Shown: positions 36,732 to 47,634, counted from the first letter of the stretch. The stretch: 64,000 nucleotides of DNA from Sphingomonas sp. PP-CE-1A-559 (GCF_004340965.1 NZ_SLYA01000003.1:620001-684000), one strand, 5' to 3'. Made by a program: numbers and translations. The notes: a model not told the origin generated them from the letters alone.

Positions 36732-37697
36732 TCAACGCTCGACCTTCGGACCAACCCGCTCGGCGCCGTCCTGCACGCCGCCCTTGCGCGGTGCAGGATC
36801 GGCCCGCAGCCCCAGCGTGATCAGCAACGAAGACGACACGTAGATCGACGAATACGTCCCCACGACGATACCCAGGATCATCGCCGCGGTGAACCCGCGC
36901 AGCACATGGCCGCCGAGCACCAGCATCGCGACCAGCGCGAGCAGGATCGTCACCGACGTCATCACGGTCCGCGGCAGCGTCTCGTTCACCGAAAGATCGA
37001 TGATCTCGCGCATGTCCATCTTGCGGTACCGGCGCATGTTCTCGCGGATACGGTCGTCGATCACGATCTTGTCGTTGATCGAATACGAGATGATCGTCAG
37101 CACCGCCGCGACGATGTTGAGGTCGAACTCGAACTGCGTCAGCGCGAAGAAGCCGAGCGTCATCAGCAGATCGTGGACGATCGCGACGACCGTCGACACG
37201 CCGAACTGCCACTCGAACCGCACCACCGCGAACAACGCGATGCCGAGGATCGCGAGGCCGACCGCGAGCAGGCCCTTGCTGATCAGCTCGTCCGAGACCT
37301 TGCCCGAGATCGTGTCGTACTTGGAAAAGGTCGCGCCGGGGAACTTCACGGCGAGGTCGTCCGACACCTTCTTGACGAGGCGGTTGGTCGCGCCTTCGTC
37401 ACCGGCGGGCACGGGCAGGCGGATCGACAGCGTCTTCGGATCGCTGAACGACTGGATCGAGGCCTCGCCGACGCCGAGCCGGTCGACTTCGGTGCGGACC
37501 GCATCGATCGACGGCGGCGTCGCGAACTTCTCTTCGATCAGGACGCCGCCGACGAAGTCGACGCCCATGTTGAGGCCCTTCGTCACGACGAGTCCGATCG
37601 CCAGCAACGACAGCAGCAGGGTCAGCCCGAACGCCCATTTGCGGAGCGAGACGAACTTGAGGTTCGTGTTGTCGGGAACGAGTTTCAGCAGGCGCAT
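36732..37697 (-). CDS. secF: protein translocase subunit SecF, 321 aa
   Basis: RND-family partner of SecD that uses proton motive force to help pull proteins through SecYEG. It has six membrane helices, a periplasmic loop (residues 40-140), and conserved GVDFVGGVLIEEKF after helix 1. Later come ISYSINDKIVIDDRIRENMR and the TVMTSVTILLALVAMLVLGG segment. The start at ATG 37697 (MRLLKLVPDNTNLKF) is 14 bases after the secD stop. Length is typical. Confidence 0.96.
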   Translation of the reverse strand: MRLLKLVPDNTNLKFVSLRKWAFGLTLLLSLLAIGLVVTKGLNMGVDFVGGVLIEEKFATPPSIDAVRTEVDRLGVGEASIQSFSDPKTLSIRLPVPAGDEGATNRLVKKVSDDLAVKFPGATFSKYDTISGKVSDELISKGLLAVGLAILGIALFAVVRFEWQFGVSTVVAIVHDLLMTLGFFALTQFEFDLNIVAAVLTIISYSINDKIVIDDRIRENMRRYRKMDMREIIDLSVNETLPRTVMTSVTILLALVAMLVLGGHVLRGFTAAMILGIVVGTYSSIYVSSSLLITLGLRADPAPRKGGVQDGAERVGPKVER

Positions 37698-37711
37698 TGT
37701 TGTCTCCCGCC

Positions 37712-39316
37712 TCAAATATTGATCGTGGTGGGGCGGTTCTTCCGCAGCCACAGCGCGACCATCATCCGCGTGAACGTGACGGCGGTGAACACCGACGTGC
37801 AGATCCCGATCAGCAGCACGACCGCGAAGCCCTTCACCGGACCCGAACCGAGCAGCAGCATGATCACGCCGGTGATGGCGTGCGTCACGTTCGCCTCGAA
37901 GATCGTCCGCGATGCTTCCTTGTAGCCGAGCTCGACCGACTGGACGACGCTACGCCCGCGTCGGCGCTCTTCGCGAATACGCTCGTTGATCAGCACGTTG
38001 GCATCCACCGCGGTACCGATCGTCAGCACGAACCCGGCGATACCGGGCAGCGTCAGAGTCGCGTTCAGCATCGCCATGACGGCGACGATGACCAGGATGT
38101 TGATGACCACCGCGAGGTTCGCATACAGCCCGAACCGGCCATAGGTCACGAACATGAACACGATCACGAGCAGCGCGGCGACGATCGACGCGAGCACGCC
38201 GGCGCGGATCGAATCCTTGCCCAGATCGGGGCTGACGGTGCTCTCGGCGATCGTCTTCAGATTGACCGGCAGCTTGCCCGACCGCAGCGAGATCGCCAGT
38301 GCGTTCGCCGACTCGACGGTGAAGTTGCCCGAGATCGACGCACGACCGCCCAGGATCGGCTCGTTGATGTTGGGCGCAGAGATCACCGAATTGTCGAGGA
38401 TGATCGCGAATGGTTTGTTCGTGTTCTCGGTCGTCACCTTGGCGAAGCGACGGCCGCCGACCGCGTCGAACGTGATCGCAACCTGGGCTGCGTTGGTCTG
38501 CGACTCGAACTCCTGGCGGGCATCGGCGAGCTGGTCGCCCGAGATGATCACCGATCGCTTGACCGCGATGAACGGCACGCCGCGCGGATTACCCGGATAC
38601 GGCAGCACCTGGCTGCCGACCGGGGCGATCCCCTTGACCAGATCGGCCGGGTTCGCGGTCTCGTCGACAAGCTTGAACTCGAGCTTGGCGGTCTTGCCGA
38701 TCAGCTCCTTCAGCGCCTGCGGGTTCTTGAGGCCCGGCACCTGCACCACGATCCGCGTCGCGCCCTGGCGAACGATCGTCGGCTCCTTGGTGCCGAGCGC
38801 GTCGATACGGCGACGGACGACTTCGGTCGCGTCCTTCATCGCGGTGTCGACCGCCTGGGTCAGGCCGGCCTGGGTCGGCTTGAGCACGAACCGGCTCGTG
38901 TCGACGACGTTGATGTCCCATTCGCGCTGGCCGCTCATCCCGGCGCCACCGCCGGTGATCGCCAGCAGGCGCTCACGGGCCGCGTCGACCTGGCTCGGAT
39001 CGCGCAGCAGGAAGGTCAGCTGACCGCCCCGCGTCGAAATGTCGCCGATCTCGATCCGCGGCGTGCCGTTGCGCATCGTCCCCGCGACGCTGTCGCGCAT
39101 CGCCTCGATCCGCGTCGCGGCGAGGTCGGCGGTATCCGCCTCGAGCAGCAGATAACTGCCGCCGGCGAGATCGAGCCCGAGGTTGATGTGCGGATGCGGA
39201 ATCCGCCCCCATTCGCTCGTGGTGCTCTCGGGGAGGAAGCTCGGGATCGCCAGCAGGCACAATGCCGCCAGCAACCCGATGATCGACCCGATTTTCCAGC
39301 GCGGGAAGTCGAGCAT
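37712..39316 (-). CDS. secD: protein translocase subunit SecD, 534 aa
   Basis: RND-type Sec accessory subunit. The first helix (IGSIIGLLAALCLLAIP) is followed by the GLDLAGGSYLLLEAD P1 motif and a large periplasmic domain (about 60-360). The C-terminal five helices carry the AGFVLTIGTAVDANVLINER motif and KGFAVVLLIGI. The yajC stop overlaps its start (TGATG), indicating coupled translation. Length is typical of alphaproteobacterial SecD. Confidence 0.97.
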   Translation of the reverse strand: MLDFPRWKIGSIIGLLAALCLLAIPSFLPESTTSEWGRIPHPHINLGLDLAGGSYLLLEADTADLAATRIEAMRDSVAGTMRNGTPRIEIGDISTRGGQLTFLLRDPSQVDAARERLLAITGGGAGMSGQREWDINVVDTSRFVLKPTQAGLTQAVDTAMKDATEVVRRRIDALGTKEPTIVRQGATRIVVQVPGLKNPQALKELIGKTAKLEFKLVDETANPADLVKGIAPVGSQVLPYPGNPRGVPFIAVKRSVIISGDQLADARQEFESQTNAAQVAITFDAVGGRRFAKVTTENTNKPFAIILDNSVISAPNINEPILGGRASISGNFTVESANALAISLRSGKLPVNLKTIAESTVSPDLGKDSIRAGVLASIVAALLVIVFMFVTYGRFGLYANLAVVINILVIVAVMAMLNATLTLPGIAGFVLTIGTAVDANVLINERIREERRRGRSVVQSVELGYKEASRTIFEANVTHAITGVIMLLLGSGPVKGFAVVLLIGICTSVFTAVTFTRMMVALWLRKNRPTTINI

Positions 39317-39660
39317 CAGTCGTTCGCCGGCTTCGTGTTCGGGCTGGTGATGTCGGTCAGCGTCGCCTTGACGACGCGCACGCGGACATTCGGCGCGATC
39401 TCGACCTCGACGACATTATCCTCGACCTTGGTCACCTTGCCCAGGATCCCGCCCGACGTGACGACGCTGTCGTTCTTCTTCACCGCCGCGACCGACGCCT
39501 GCAGCGCCTTCATGCGCTTTTGCTGCGGACGGATCATCAGGAAATAGAACACGACGAACACGAGGAAGAGCGGCGCGAGGCTCAGGAACGAGGCGATCCC
39601 GCCTCCCGCCGTCGTGGCGGCGCCGTCTGCGGCCTGGGCGTATGCTGGTGAGATGAACAT
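39316..39660 (-). CDS. yajC: preprotein translocase subunit YajC, 114 aa
   Basis: Single-span inner membrane protein that joins the SecDF complex. It has the typical LVFVVFYFLMIRPQQKRMKA segment (residues 30-50) and the beta-rich domain KKNDSVVTSGGILGKVTKVE. The start at ATG 39660 (MFISPAYAQA) gives family length; in-frame sequence further upstream is not protein-like. First gene of the yajC-secD-secF-Mth938 operon. The promoter should lie in 39661-39800. Confidence 0.95.
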   Translation of the reverse strand: MFISPAYAQAADGAATTAGGGIASFLSLAPLFLVFVVFYFLMIRPQQKRMKALQASVAAVKKNDSVVTSGGILGKVTKVEDNVVEVEIAPNVRVRVVKATLTDITSPNTKPAND

Positions 39661-39830
39661 GGAGTTCCGTATCTGTGAAGGGTGGCTCGGTTCGCGCGCC
39701 GCGCGGCCGGTCGCATTGGTCCGCCCGCTATCATCGCTTGATGTCGCGTGCAACTGACGCAGGCGCGGACGGTTCGTGTAGAGACCACGATGAAGTTACG
39801 GCGAAACCGGCGCGAAACAGGAGAGATGCG

Positions 39831-40139
39831 ATGATTCTGGTGATGGGACATATCAAGCTGGCCGCAGGTGAAGGCGCGAAGATCGCCGACACGCTGATCG
39901 CGCACATGGCCGCCTGCGCCGAGGAAGACGGCTGCGAGTTCTACAATCTCGCGCTCGATCTGGTCGATCCCGACCTGATCCGGATTTCCGAACGCTGGGC
40001 GAGCCCCGAGGCGATCGCCGCGCACGGCCAGGCCGAACACCAGAAGGCCTTCGGTCGCGCCCTGCGCGCGTACACCATCGAGCAGGTTAGCGTGAAGGCC
40101 TATGACGGCAGCTTCTGGCGCACGCTGATGGGCGAGTGA
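39831..40139 (+). CDS. putative quinol monooxygenase (ABM domain), 102 aa
   Basis: One ferredoxin-like antibiotic-biosynthesis-monooxygenase domain: ILVMGHIKLAAGEGAKI, then EEDGCEFYNLALDLVDPDLI, ISERWASPEAIAAHGQAEH and a C-terminal beta strand. The FYNLALD and RWAS segments are family marks, related to YgiN-type quinol monooxygenases. The substrate is unknown. AGGAG lies nine bases before ATG 39831. It is divergent from yajC and upstream of tRNA-Pro. Confidence 0.85.
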   Translation: MILVMGHIKLAAGEGAKIADTLIAHMAACAEEDGCEFYNLALDLVDPDLIRISERWASPEAIAAHGQAEHQKAFGRALRAYTIEQVSVKAYDGSFWRTLMGE

Positions 40140-40232
40140 GGTAATCTTTGCCGGCAAGCGGCGTTGCGGCTTGCATCGCACGCCGACCCTGCGTAGAGCG
40201 CGCGGCTCGGGCTGCTATGCGGCCCGTTCGGT

Positions 40233-40309
40233 CGGAGCGTAGCGCAGCCTGGTAGCGCACCACACTGGGGGTGTGGGGGTCGCAGGTTCGAATCCTGTCG
40301 CTCCGACCA
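40233..40309 (+). tRNA. tRNA-Pro (anticodon GGG)
   Basis: 77 bases with the CCA encoded. The acceptor stem CGGAGCG pairs with CGCTCCG. The D stem is GCGC/GCGC. The anticodon stem CCACA/TGTGG has loop CTGGGGG, placing GGG at 40267-40269. The T stem GCAGG/CCTGT carries loop TTCGAAT. It is followed by a short T-rich TTTTCTT that could end transcription. No integrase or att-like duplicate is seen beside it. Confidence 0.96.
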
Positions 40310-40363
40310 TTTTCTTACATCGATGAAAAAACAGCCAGCCGATCAGGTCTTGGCAAACCTTCT

Positions 40364-40443
40364 TGTTCCCCCGCGAACGCGGGGGCCCAGGATCACGAAC
40401 GCTGCCGCCCGCAACCCTGGGCTCCCGCTTTCGCGGGAGAACC
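40364..40443. repeat. family B palindromic repeat
   Basis: TGTTCCCCCGCGAACGCGGGGG and CTCCCGCTTTCGCGGGAGAACC arms with CCCAGGATC inner sequence. It lies between tRNA-Pro and the 3' end of maeB. Confidence 0.85.
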
Positions 40444-40451
40444 GTTAGAGG

Positions 40452-42734
<2,283 letters not shown>

Positions 42735-42927
42735 GGTCTTCCTAACCTGTCGGCCGCGGCGGCGACCGGGTTGAGCGCGCAGACAGAGCCCGCGGCGAAT
42801 GTTCAAGGGAGCGCATAGCCTTAGGGGCACCAATCCGCCAACCCCGCACGGACGTAGCGTCGGTTTGGGTAGGGCGGGGGCGACCGCGACCCGGCACCTC
42901 ACACCACAGCACCATCACAGCACAGCA

Positions 42928-43032
42928 CCACCCCGGCGAAGGCCGGGGCCCAATTGGAACGTCGGACATAACTGAAGTGCCGTCCTCCGTTACAACCGTC
43001 CCCCAATTGGACCCCGGCCTCCGCCGGGGCGG
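42928..43032. repeat. family A palindromic repeat
   Basis: CACCCCGGCGAAGGCCGGGG and CCCGGCCTCCGCCGGGGCGG with CCCAATTGG / CCAATTGG inner arms. It is followed at ten bases by a family D pair. The 42735-43246 gap contains these two elements and the palindrome at 43199; no gene was found. Confidence 0.85.
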
Positions 43033-43042
43033 TGCGCGACCT

Positions 43043-43172
43043 AGCGATCCTCCCCCGCCAGGGGGAGGTGGCACCGAAGGTGACGGAGGGGGAGGCAAGC
43101 GATCACCTCCGTTGCATGTCCTCCCCCTCCGTCTGGCAAGCGCCAGCCACCTCCCCCTTGCGGGGGAGGATT
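43043..43172. repeat. family D palindromic repeat pair
   Basis: ATCCTCCCCCGCCAGGGGGAGG at left and CCTCCCCCTTGCGGGGGAGGAT at right, with GTGACGGAGGGGGAGG / CCTCCCCCTCCGTC inside. It lies immediately before the lysis pair promoter region. Confidence 0.85.
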
Positions 43173-43198
43173 GAGGATCAACAATTCCCCTGTCCTAC

Positions 43199-43219
43199 AG
43201 CGAACCAATATGGTTCGCT
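43199..43219 (+). promoter_or_regulatory. perfect palindrome upstream of lysis pair, operator candidate
   Basis: AGCGAACCA and TGGTTCGCT are perfect inverted 9-mers with a 3-base spacer (ATA), centred 38 bases before the GH108 start. The spacing is right for an operator next to the promoter. No transcription factor is identified. It is distinct from the intergenic repeat families. Confidence 0.45.
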
Positions 43220-43246
43220 CGCCCCCAACAAAACCGGGAGCCAGCC

Positions 43247-43783
43247 ATGACCATCGACCACCTAATCGACGCCGTCATCGACCGCGAAGGCGGCTACTCG
43301 AACCACCCCGCAGACCGAGGCGGCCCGACCAGATACGGCATCACGCAAGGCGTAGCCCGCACCAACGGCTACCCCGGGGACATGCGCAACTTCCCCCGCG
43401 ACCAGGCGGAAACCATCTACCACCGCCTCTACTGGACCCGCCCGGCCTTCGACCAGATCGCCCCCCGAGCCCCGAAAATCGCCGAAGAACTCTTCGACAC
43501 GGGCATCAACATGGGCCCCGCAGTCGCCGCCACCTTCCTCCAGCGCGCCCTCAACGCGCTGAACCGCGGCGCCACCGACTACCCGGACATGATCCTCGAC
43601 GGCCGCATCGGCCCCGCGACCCTCACCGCGCTCGACGCCTTCCTCGCCCGCCGCAAACCCGGCGGCGAAACCGTGCTCTTGAAAGCGATCGAGGCGCTCC
43701 AGGGCGAACGCTACGTCGCCCTCGCCGAGACCCGCCCCGCCAACGAAGCCTTCCTCTACGGTTGGCTCGCGAACCGCGTCTGA
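43247..43783 (+). CDS. GH108 lysozyme / endolysin-type muramidase, 178 aa
   Basis: Peptidoglycan hydrolase. The N-terminal GH108 domain has VIDREGGYSNHPADRGGPTRYGITQGV with the catalytic Glu (about residue 14) in EGGY. The C-terminal part has a PG-binding-3-like VLDGRIGPATL pattern (here ILDGRIGPATL) and ends FLYGWLANRV. No signal peptide, so export depends on the holin encoded next. These proteins occur in prophages and in the lysis module of gene transfer agents (GTAs) and as chromosomal orphans. GGGAGCC lies 6 bases before ATG 43247. A perfect 21-base palindrome lies just upstream. Confidence 0.9.
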   Translation: MTIDHLIDAVIDREGGYSNHPADRGGPTRYGITQGVARTNGYPGDMRNFPRDQAETIYHRLYWTRPAFDQIAPRAPKIAEELFDTGINMGPAVAATFLQRALNALNRGATDYPDMILDGRIGPATLTALDAFLARRKPGGETVLLKAIEALQGERYVALAETRPANEAFLYGWLANRV

Positions 43784-43847
43784 GGCCCCTGCGAAAACGC
43801 TCCCAGCGTGTGAACTTTGTGCACTTACAGATTTCCGGAGACAGCCA

Positions 43848-44105
43848 ATGACCCCGCAACCCCTTGATCCAGCACCAGACCCCTGGATTACCCGCGCTCG
43901 GCCAACGTTCCTCTACGTGATGTACACATTGCTGCTCGGTGCGATCCCCGCAGGCCTGATCGCCGCGGTCCGCCCGCAAACGGCGCAGGCGATCGCGGCG
44001 GGCATGGCGGCGTACCTGAACGCAATTCCCGAACCGCTCTACGCGCTCTTCGGCACCGGCTATCTCGGCTACACGGTGGCCCGGGAATGGGGGAAGGGCC
44101 GATGA
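43848..44105 (+). CDS. three-TM holin, GTA-holin-like family, 85 aa
   Basis: Small membrane protein with hydrophobic helices at about residues 22-41 and 45-60 and a shorter one near 64-76, then a basic end (VAREWGKGR). The motif ARPTFLYVMYTLLLGAIPAG and the ending ALFGTGYLGYTVAREW match the 3-TM holin family of gene transfer agents. It should form the membrane lesions that release the endolysin of the preceding gene. The two genes are 64 bases apart and have a similar GGAGxCAGCC(A) sequence before each ATG. There are no capsid, portal or terminase genes nearby. Confidence 0.85.
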   Translation: MTPQPLDPAPDPWITRARPTFLYVMYTLLLGAIPAGLIAAVRPQTAQAIAAGMAAYLNAIPEPLYALFGTGYLGYTVAREWGKGR

Positions 44106-44170
44106 CGTGCACCCCTTACCGCCACTCCCCCCAACCGCGCGCGCCTTACCGCCCCCCAACCGTTCGTGCC

Positions 44171-44284
44171 GAGTAGCGACCGAGTAGCCCCCTTGGGCGT
44201 ATCGAGGGCGCGTATCGAGGTACAGGTGACACGCGCAACCTCAATCCCTCGATACGCGCTCTCGACAAGCTCGATCGCTACTCG
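44171..44284. repeat. family I inverted repeat
   Basis: GAGTAGCGACCGAG and CGATCGCTACTCG-type arms, with CGTATCGAGGGCGCGTATCG and CGATACGCGCTCTCGACAAG inside. It lies between the holin gene and hslV. Only one copy was noticed in this window. Confidence 0.6.
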
Positions 44285-44371
44285 GGACGAACGGAAGTGG
44301 GATGGCCGACACGAACGGCGCGCGTTCGGGCAGGGCGTTGCACCCCCAAAACCAAACCCTACATCGCGCCT

Positions 44372-44935
44372 ATGAGCAACGACCCCCACGCCATGCCGAC
44401 ATGGCACGGCACCACGATCCTCTCGGTCCGCCGCGGCGGCAAGGTCGTCGTGATCGGCGACGGCCAGGTCTCGATGGGCCAGACCGTCATGAAACCCAAC
44501 GCGCGCAAGGTCCGCCGCCTGGGCGACGGCAGCGTCATCGGCGGGTTCGCCGGCGCGACCGCCGACGCCTTCACCTTGTTCGAACGCCTCGAACGCAAAC
44601 TCGAAGCGCACCAGGGCCAGCTCCTCCGCGCCGCGGTCGAGCTTGCCAAGGACTGGCGCACCGACAAGTTCCTCCGCAACCTCGAAGCGATGATGATCGT
44701 CGCCGACAAGGACGTGACGCTGATCCTCACCGGCAACGGCGACGTCCTCGAACCCGAAAACGGCGTCGCCGCGATCGGCTCCGGCGGCAACTACGCGCTC
44801 GCCGCCGCCCGAGCGCTGGTAGAATACGAGACCGACGCCGAAGTGTTGTGCCGCAAGGCGATGCACATCGCGTCCGAACTCTGCGTCTACACCAACGACC
44901 GCCTCACCGTCGAAACGATGGACAGCACGACGTAA
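44372..44935 (+). CDS. hslV: ATP-dependent protease subunit HslV, 187 aa
   Basis: Proteasome-like peptidase that forms the HslVU protease. Thr14 in [13 protein letters not shown] should be the nucleophile after removal of a 13-residue leader ([13 protein letters not shown]). Conserved [34 protein letters not shown] and [20 protein letters not shown] segments are present. Start at ATG 44372; the more upstream in-frame start is not protein-like. hslU follows, separated by a family F repeat. Confidence 0.96.
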   Translation: MSNDPHAMPTWHGTTILSVRRGGKVVVIGDGQVSMGQTVMKPNARKVRRLGDGSVIGGFAGATADAFTLFERLERKLEAHQGQLLRAAVELAKDWRTDKFLRNLEAMMIVADKDVTLILTGNGDVLEPENGVAAIGSGGNYALAAARALVEYETDAEVLCRKAMHIASELCVYTNDRLTVETMDSTT

Positions 44936-44940
44936 TTCCT

Positions 44941-45056
44941 TCTCCCCCTCCCGCAAGCGGGAGGGGGCAGGGGGTGGGCGCCCGCTCACCTCCAGCGCCA
45001 ACCTTCGAGGGAAGCGCGAGCCCACCCCCAACCCCTCCCGCAAGCGGGCGGGGAGC
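44941..45056. repeat. family F palindromic repeat pair within the hslVU operon
   Basis: CCCTCCCGCAAGCGGGAGGG and CCCTCCCGCAAGCGGGCGGGG arms with GGGTGGGCGC / GCCCACCCCC inner arms. It fills the whole hslV-hslU gap. Its last bases (GGGGAG) provide the apparent hslU Shine-Dalgarno. Confidence 0.85.
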
Positions 45057-45065
45057 GAGATCAGA

Positions 45066-46361
45066 ATGAACGACCAACTCACCCCGAAGGCCATCGTCGC
45101 CGCGCTCGACGCCCACATCATCGGTCAGGCCGCCGCGAAACGCGCGGTCGCCGTCGCGATGCGCAACCGCTGGCGCCGTCAGCAGCTCAGCGAAGACCTC
45201 CGCGACGAGGTCACCCCCAAGAACATCCTGATGATCGGACCGACCGGCTGCGGCAAGACCGAGATCAGCCGCCGTCTGGCCAAGCTCGCCGACGCGCCGT
45301 TCGTGAAGGTCGAGGCGACCAAGTTCACCGAAGTCGGCTATGTCGGTCGCGACGTCGAACAGATCGCCCGTGATCTCGTCGAGGAAGCCATCCGCCTCGA
45401 AAAGGAACGGCGTCGCGTCGCCGTCAAGGACAAGGCGGAAGAGGCTGCGATGTCGCGCCTGCTCGACGCGCTCACCGGCAAGAACGCGAGTGAAGCGACG
45501 CGCGAGAGCTTCAAGCAGCGCTTCCTCGACGGCCATCTGAACTCGGCCGAAGTCGAGATCGAGGTCGAGCAGGCGCCGACCACGCCTTTCGAGATTCCCG
45601 GCGGTGCGCCGCAGATGATCAATCTCGGCGAGATGATGAAGTCGTTCGGCGGCGGCCAGCAGTTGAAGCGGCGCAAACTGACGGTCCACGCGGCGTGGGA
45701 CAAGCTCGTCGAGGAAGAGGCCGACAAGCGCCTCGACCAGGACGAGGTCAGCCGTGCGGCACTGGCTGACGCGGAAGCCAACGGCATCGTCTTCCTCGAC
45801 GAGATCGACAAGATCGCCGTCTCGGATGGCCGCGGCGGCTCGATCAGCCGCGAGGGCGTCCAGCGCGATCTGCTCCCCCTGATAGAGGGCACGACGGTCG
45901 CGACCAAGTACGGCCCGATGAAGACCGACCACATCCTTTTCATCGCATCGGGCGCGTTCCACGTCGCCAAGCCGAGCGACCTGCTCCCCGAGTTGCAGGG
46001 CCGCCTCCCGATCCGTGTCGAGTTGAAGGGTCTCACCGAAGCCGATTTCGTCGCGATCCTCTCGGACACCAAGGCCTCGCTGCCGCTGCAGTACAAGGCG
46101 CTGATCGCCACCGAAGGCGTCGGCATCGAGTTCACCGAGGACGGCATCGCCGCGATCGCCCGCATCGCCGCGGAGGTGAACTCCGAGATCGAGAACATCG
46201 GCGCGCGGCGGCTTCAAACGGTGATGGAAAAGCTGCTCGAGGAGGTAAGCTACAACGCGGAGGACCGCGGCGGCTCAAACCTCGTCATCGACGGCGCGTA
46301 TGTCGACAGCCAGCTGAAGGAAATCGCCCGCAACACCGACCTGAGCCGGTTCGTGCTGTAA
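45066..46361 (+). CDS. hslU: ATP-dependent protease ATPase subunit HslU, 431 aa
   Basis: AAA+ unfoldase that feeds substrates to HslV. The N-terminal [20 protein letters not shown] is followed by Walker [17 protein letters not shown], a long I-domain (about residues 110-240), and Walker [12 protein letters not shown] with sensor motifs. The C-terminal [22 protein letters not shown] and the end LSRFVL, the HslV-activating tail, are intact. GGGAG lies 10 bases upstream of ATG 45066. Length fits. Confidence 0.97.
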   Translation: MNDQLTPKAIVAALDAHIIGQAAAKRAVAVAMRNRWRRQQLSEDLRDEVTPKNILMIGPTGCGKTEISRRLAKLADAPFVKVEATKFTEVGYVGRDVEQIARDLVEEAIRLEKERRRVAVKDKAEEAAMSRLLDALTGKNASEATRESFKQRFLDGHLNSAEVEIEVEQAPTTPFEIPGGAPQMINLGEMMKSFGGGQQLKRRKLTVHAAWDKLVEEEADKRLDQDEVSRAALADAEANGIVFLDEIDKIAVSDGRGGSISREGVQRDLLPLIEGTTVATKYGPMKTDHILFIASGAFHVAKPSDLLPELQGRLPIRVELKGLTEADFVAILSDTKASLPLQYKALIATEGVGIEFTEDGIAAIARIAAEVNSEIENIGARRLQTVMEKLLEEVSYNAEDRGGSNLVIDGAYVDSQLKEIARNTDLSRFVL

Positions 46362-46389
46362 CGAGTGGGGAAGGCAAACCTTTCCCCAT

Positions 46390-46457
46390 CCGTTCGTGCT
46401 GAGCGAAGTCGAAGCACCCTGAGTCTCATGCCCTTCGACTTCGCTCAGGGCGAACGG
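46390..46457. repeat. family H inverted repeat
   Basis: CGTTCGTGCTGAGCGAAGTCGAAGCACC and CCTTCGACTTCGCTCAGGGCGAACGG are inverted copies around a 14-base centre. It stands between hslU and the nitroreductase gene and could act as a terminator-like hairpin. Confidence 0.75.
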
Positions 46458-46480
46458 AGTGGGGGTGTTTAGGAGAAACC

Positions 46481-47146
46481 ATGGACGTGACCGAAGCCAT
46501 AGCCGCTCGCCGCTCCGTCCGCGGCTTCCTCGACACCCCGGTCGATCCCGCACTCCTCCGCGACCTCGCGATAAAAGCGTCCCGAGCCGCAACCGGCGGC
46601 AACCTCCAACCCTGGCACATCGCCATCGTCCAAGGCGAACCCCTGGCCCACCTCAAGGCGACGATGGCGGACAAGCTAGCCACCGGCGCAACCGAAATCC
46701 CAGCCTACGACGTTTACCCGAAAGACCTCACCGCCCCCTACCGAGACCGCCGCTACGCCGTCGGCGAGGCGATGTACGCCCACCTCGGCATCCCCCGCGA
46801 CGACAAGCCGGCGCGGCAGAAATGGTTCGCCCGAAACTTCGAATTCTTCGGCGCCCCCGCCGCCTATTTCTGCACGGTCGACCGCCGCATGGGCCCACCG
46901 CAATGGTCGGACCTCGGCATGTACCTGCAAAACCTGATGCTGCTCGCGGTAGACGCCGGCCTCGCCACCTGCCCACAGGAATGCTGGGCGATGTATCCGG
47001 AAACGGTCGGGAGGGTCTTGGATCTGCCCGAAGACCGCATGCTCTTTTGCGGCATGGCGATCGGCTACGAGGACAAGAGGGCACCTGCCAATGCGTTGCG
47101 CACGGAGCGCGCGGACGAAGCGGAATGGCTGACGACGATCAGCTGA
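46481..47146 (+). CDS. nitroreductase family protein, 221 aa
   Basis: FMN-dependent reductase. The N-terminus MDVTEAIAARRSVRGFLDTP with the RRSVR phosphate-binding arginines, NLQPWHIAIVQ, a central FGAPAAYFCTVDRRMGPPQW, and the C-terminal MLFCGMAIGYEDKRAPAN are standard nitroreductase (NfsB-type) segments. It acts on quinones or nitroaromatics using NAD(P)H. The physiological substrate is unknown. AGGAG lies close before ATG 46481. Single gene on the plus strand. Confidence 0.9.
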   Translation: MDVTEAIAARRSVRGFLDTPVDPALLRDLAIKASRAATGGNLQPWHIAIVQGEPLAHLKATMADKLATGATEIPAYDVYPKDLTAPYRDRRYAVGEAMYAHLGIPRDDKPARQKWFARNFEFFGAPAAYFCTVDRRMGPPQWSDLGMYLQNLMLLAVDAGLATCPQECWAMYPETVGRVLDLPEDRMLFCGMAIGYEDKRAPANALRTERADEAEWLTTIS

Positions 47147-47174
47147 TTTAAGCCATCGACGCTAACCAAAACAT

Positions 47175-47278
47175 CACCCCGGCGAAGGCCGGGGGCCAAT
47201 TGGGTAACGATGGTAACGGAGTGAAGCGCTTCGTTACATCGGCCTTGCCAACTGGGCCCCGGCCTTCGCCGGGGTGGT
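47175..47278. repeat. family A palindromic repeat
   Basis: CACCCCGGCGAAGGCCGGGG and CCGGCCTTCGCCGGGGTGG with CCAATTGG / CCAACTGGG arms and a GTAACGGA ... TCGTTAC centre. It forms a tandem with the family B copy that follows. Confidence 0.85.
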
Positions 47279-47308
47279 GTATATGGGCCGGGTACGTCGC
47301 CCCCATTT

Positions 47309-47366
47309 TGTTCACCCGCGAAGGCGGGTGCCCAAGCTGGATCCCCGCCTTCGCGGGAAAACAAGA
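47309..47366. repeat. family B palindromic repeat
   Basis: TGTTCACCCGCGAAGGCGGGTG and CCCCGCCTTCGCGGGAAAACA arms. It abuts the 3' end of the following minus-strand gene. Confidence 0.85.
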
Positions 47367-47367
47367 A

Positions 47368-47634
47368 TTAGAGGACTACCGTAACCGGCTTGGCGCCCTT
47401 GATCCCCGCAAGGATCATAGCCTCCCAGACCGCAGGGTCACCCGCCGCGGCCATCGCCTTGTCCGGCTCGCGCAACGTCTTCAGCACCGCCAGCGCATCG
47501 GGCAGATAATCCGCCCACGCCGCGTCGATCAGCCGCGACGCCGACTCGGCATCGCCGCCGGCGTTCGCGCTGATCCGCTGTCCCGCCAGCACGCGTGCAA
47601 CGCGTTCGGCGACAGGTGTAGTGGAAACGTCCAT
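47368..47634 (-). CDS. small helical protein, 88 aa, unknown function
   Basis: I chose ATG 47634 (MDVSTTPVAERVAR) because AGGAG lies at good spacing; ATG 47640 would put it too close. The product is mostly alpha-helical and acidic: VARVLAGQRISANAGGD, DAAWADYLPDALAVLKTLRE, then AVWEAMILAGIKG. No membrane span and no known motif. Sphingomonads have similar-looking short proteins of unknown role. It lies 57 bases downstream of the rhlE stop on the same strand, so it may share its transcript. Confidence 0.6.
   Translation of the reverse strand: MDVSTTPVAERVARVLAGQRISANAGGDAESASRLIDAAWADYLPDALAVLKTLREPDKAMAAAGDPAVWEAMILAGIKGAKPVTVVL

Noticed and set aside
40233-40443. tRNA-Pro as an integration site
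   Set aside because: No integrase and no duplicated tRNA end within the window; only a family B repeat follows.
43175-44110. Complete prophage
   Set aside because: Only the endolysin and holin are present; flanking genes are housekeeping and no att-like repeats were seen.
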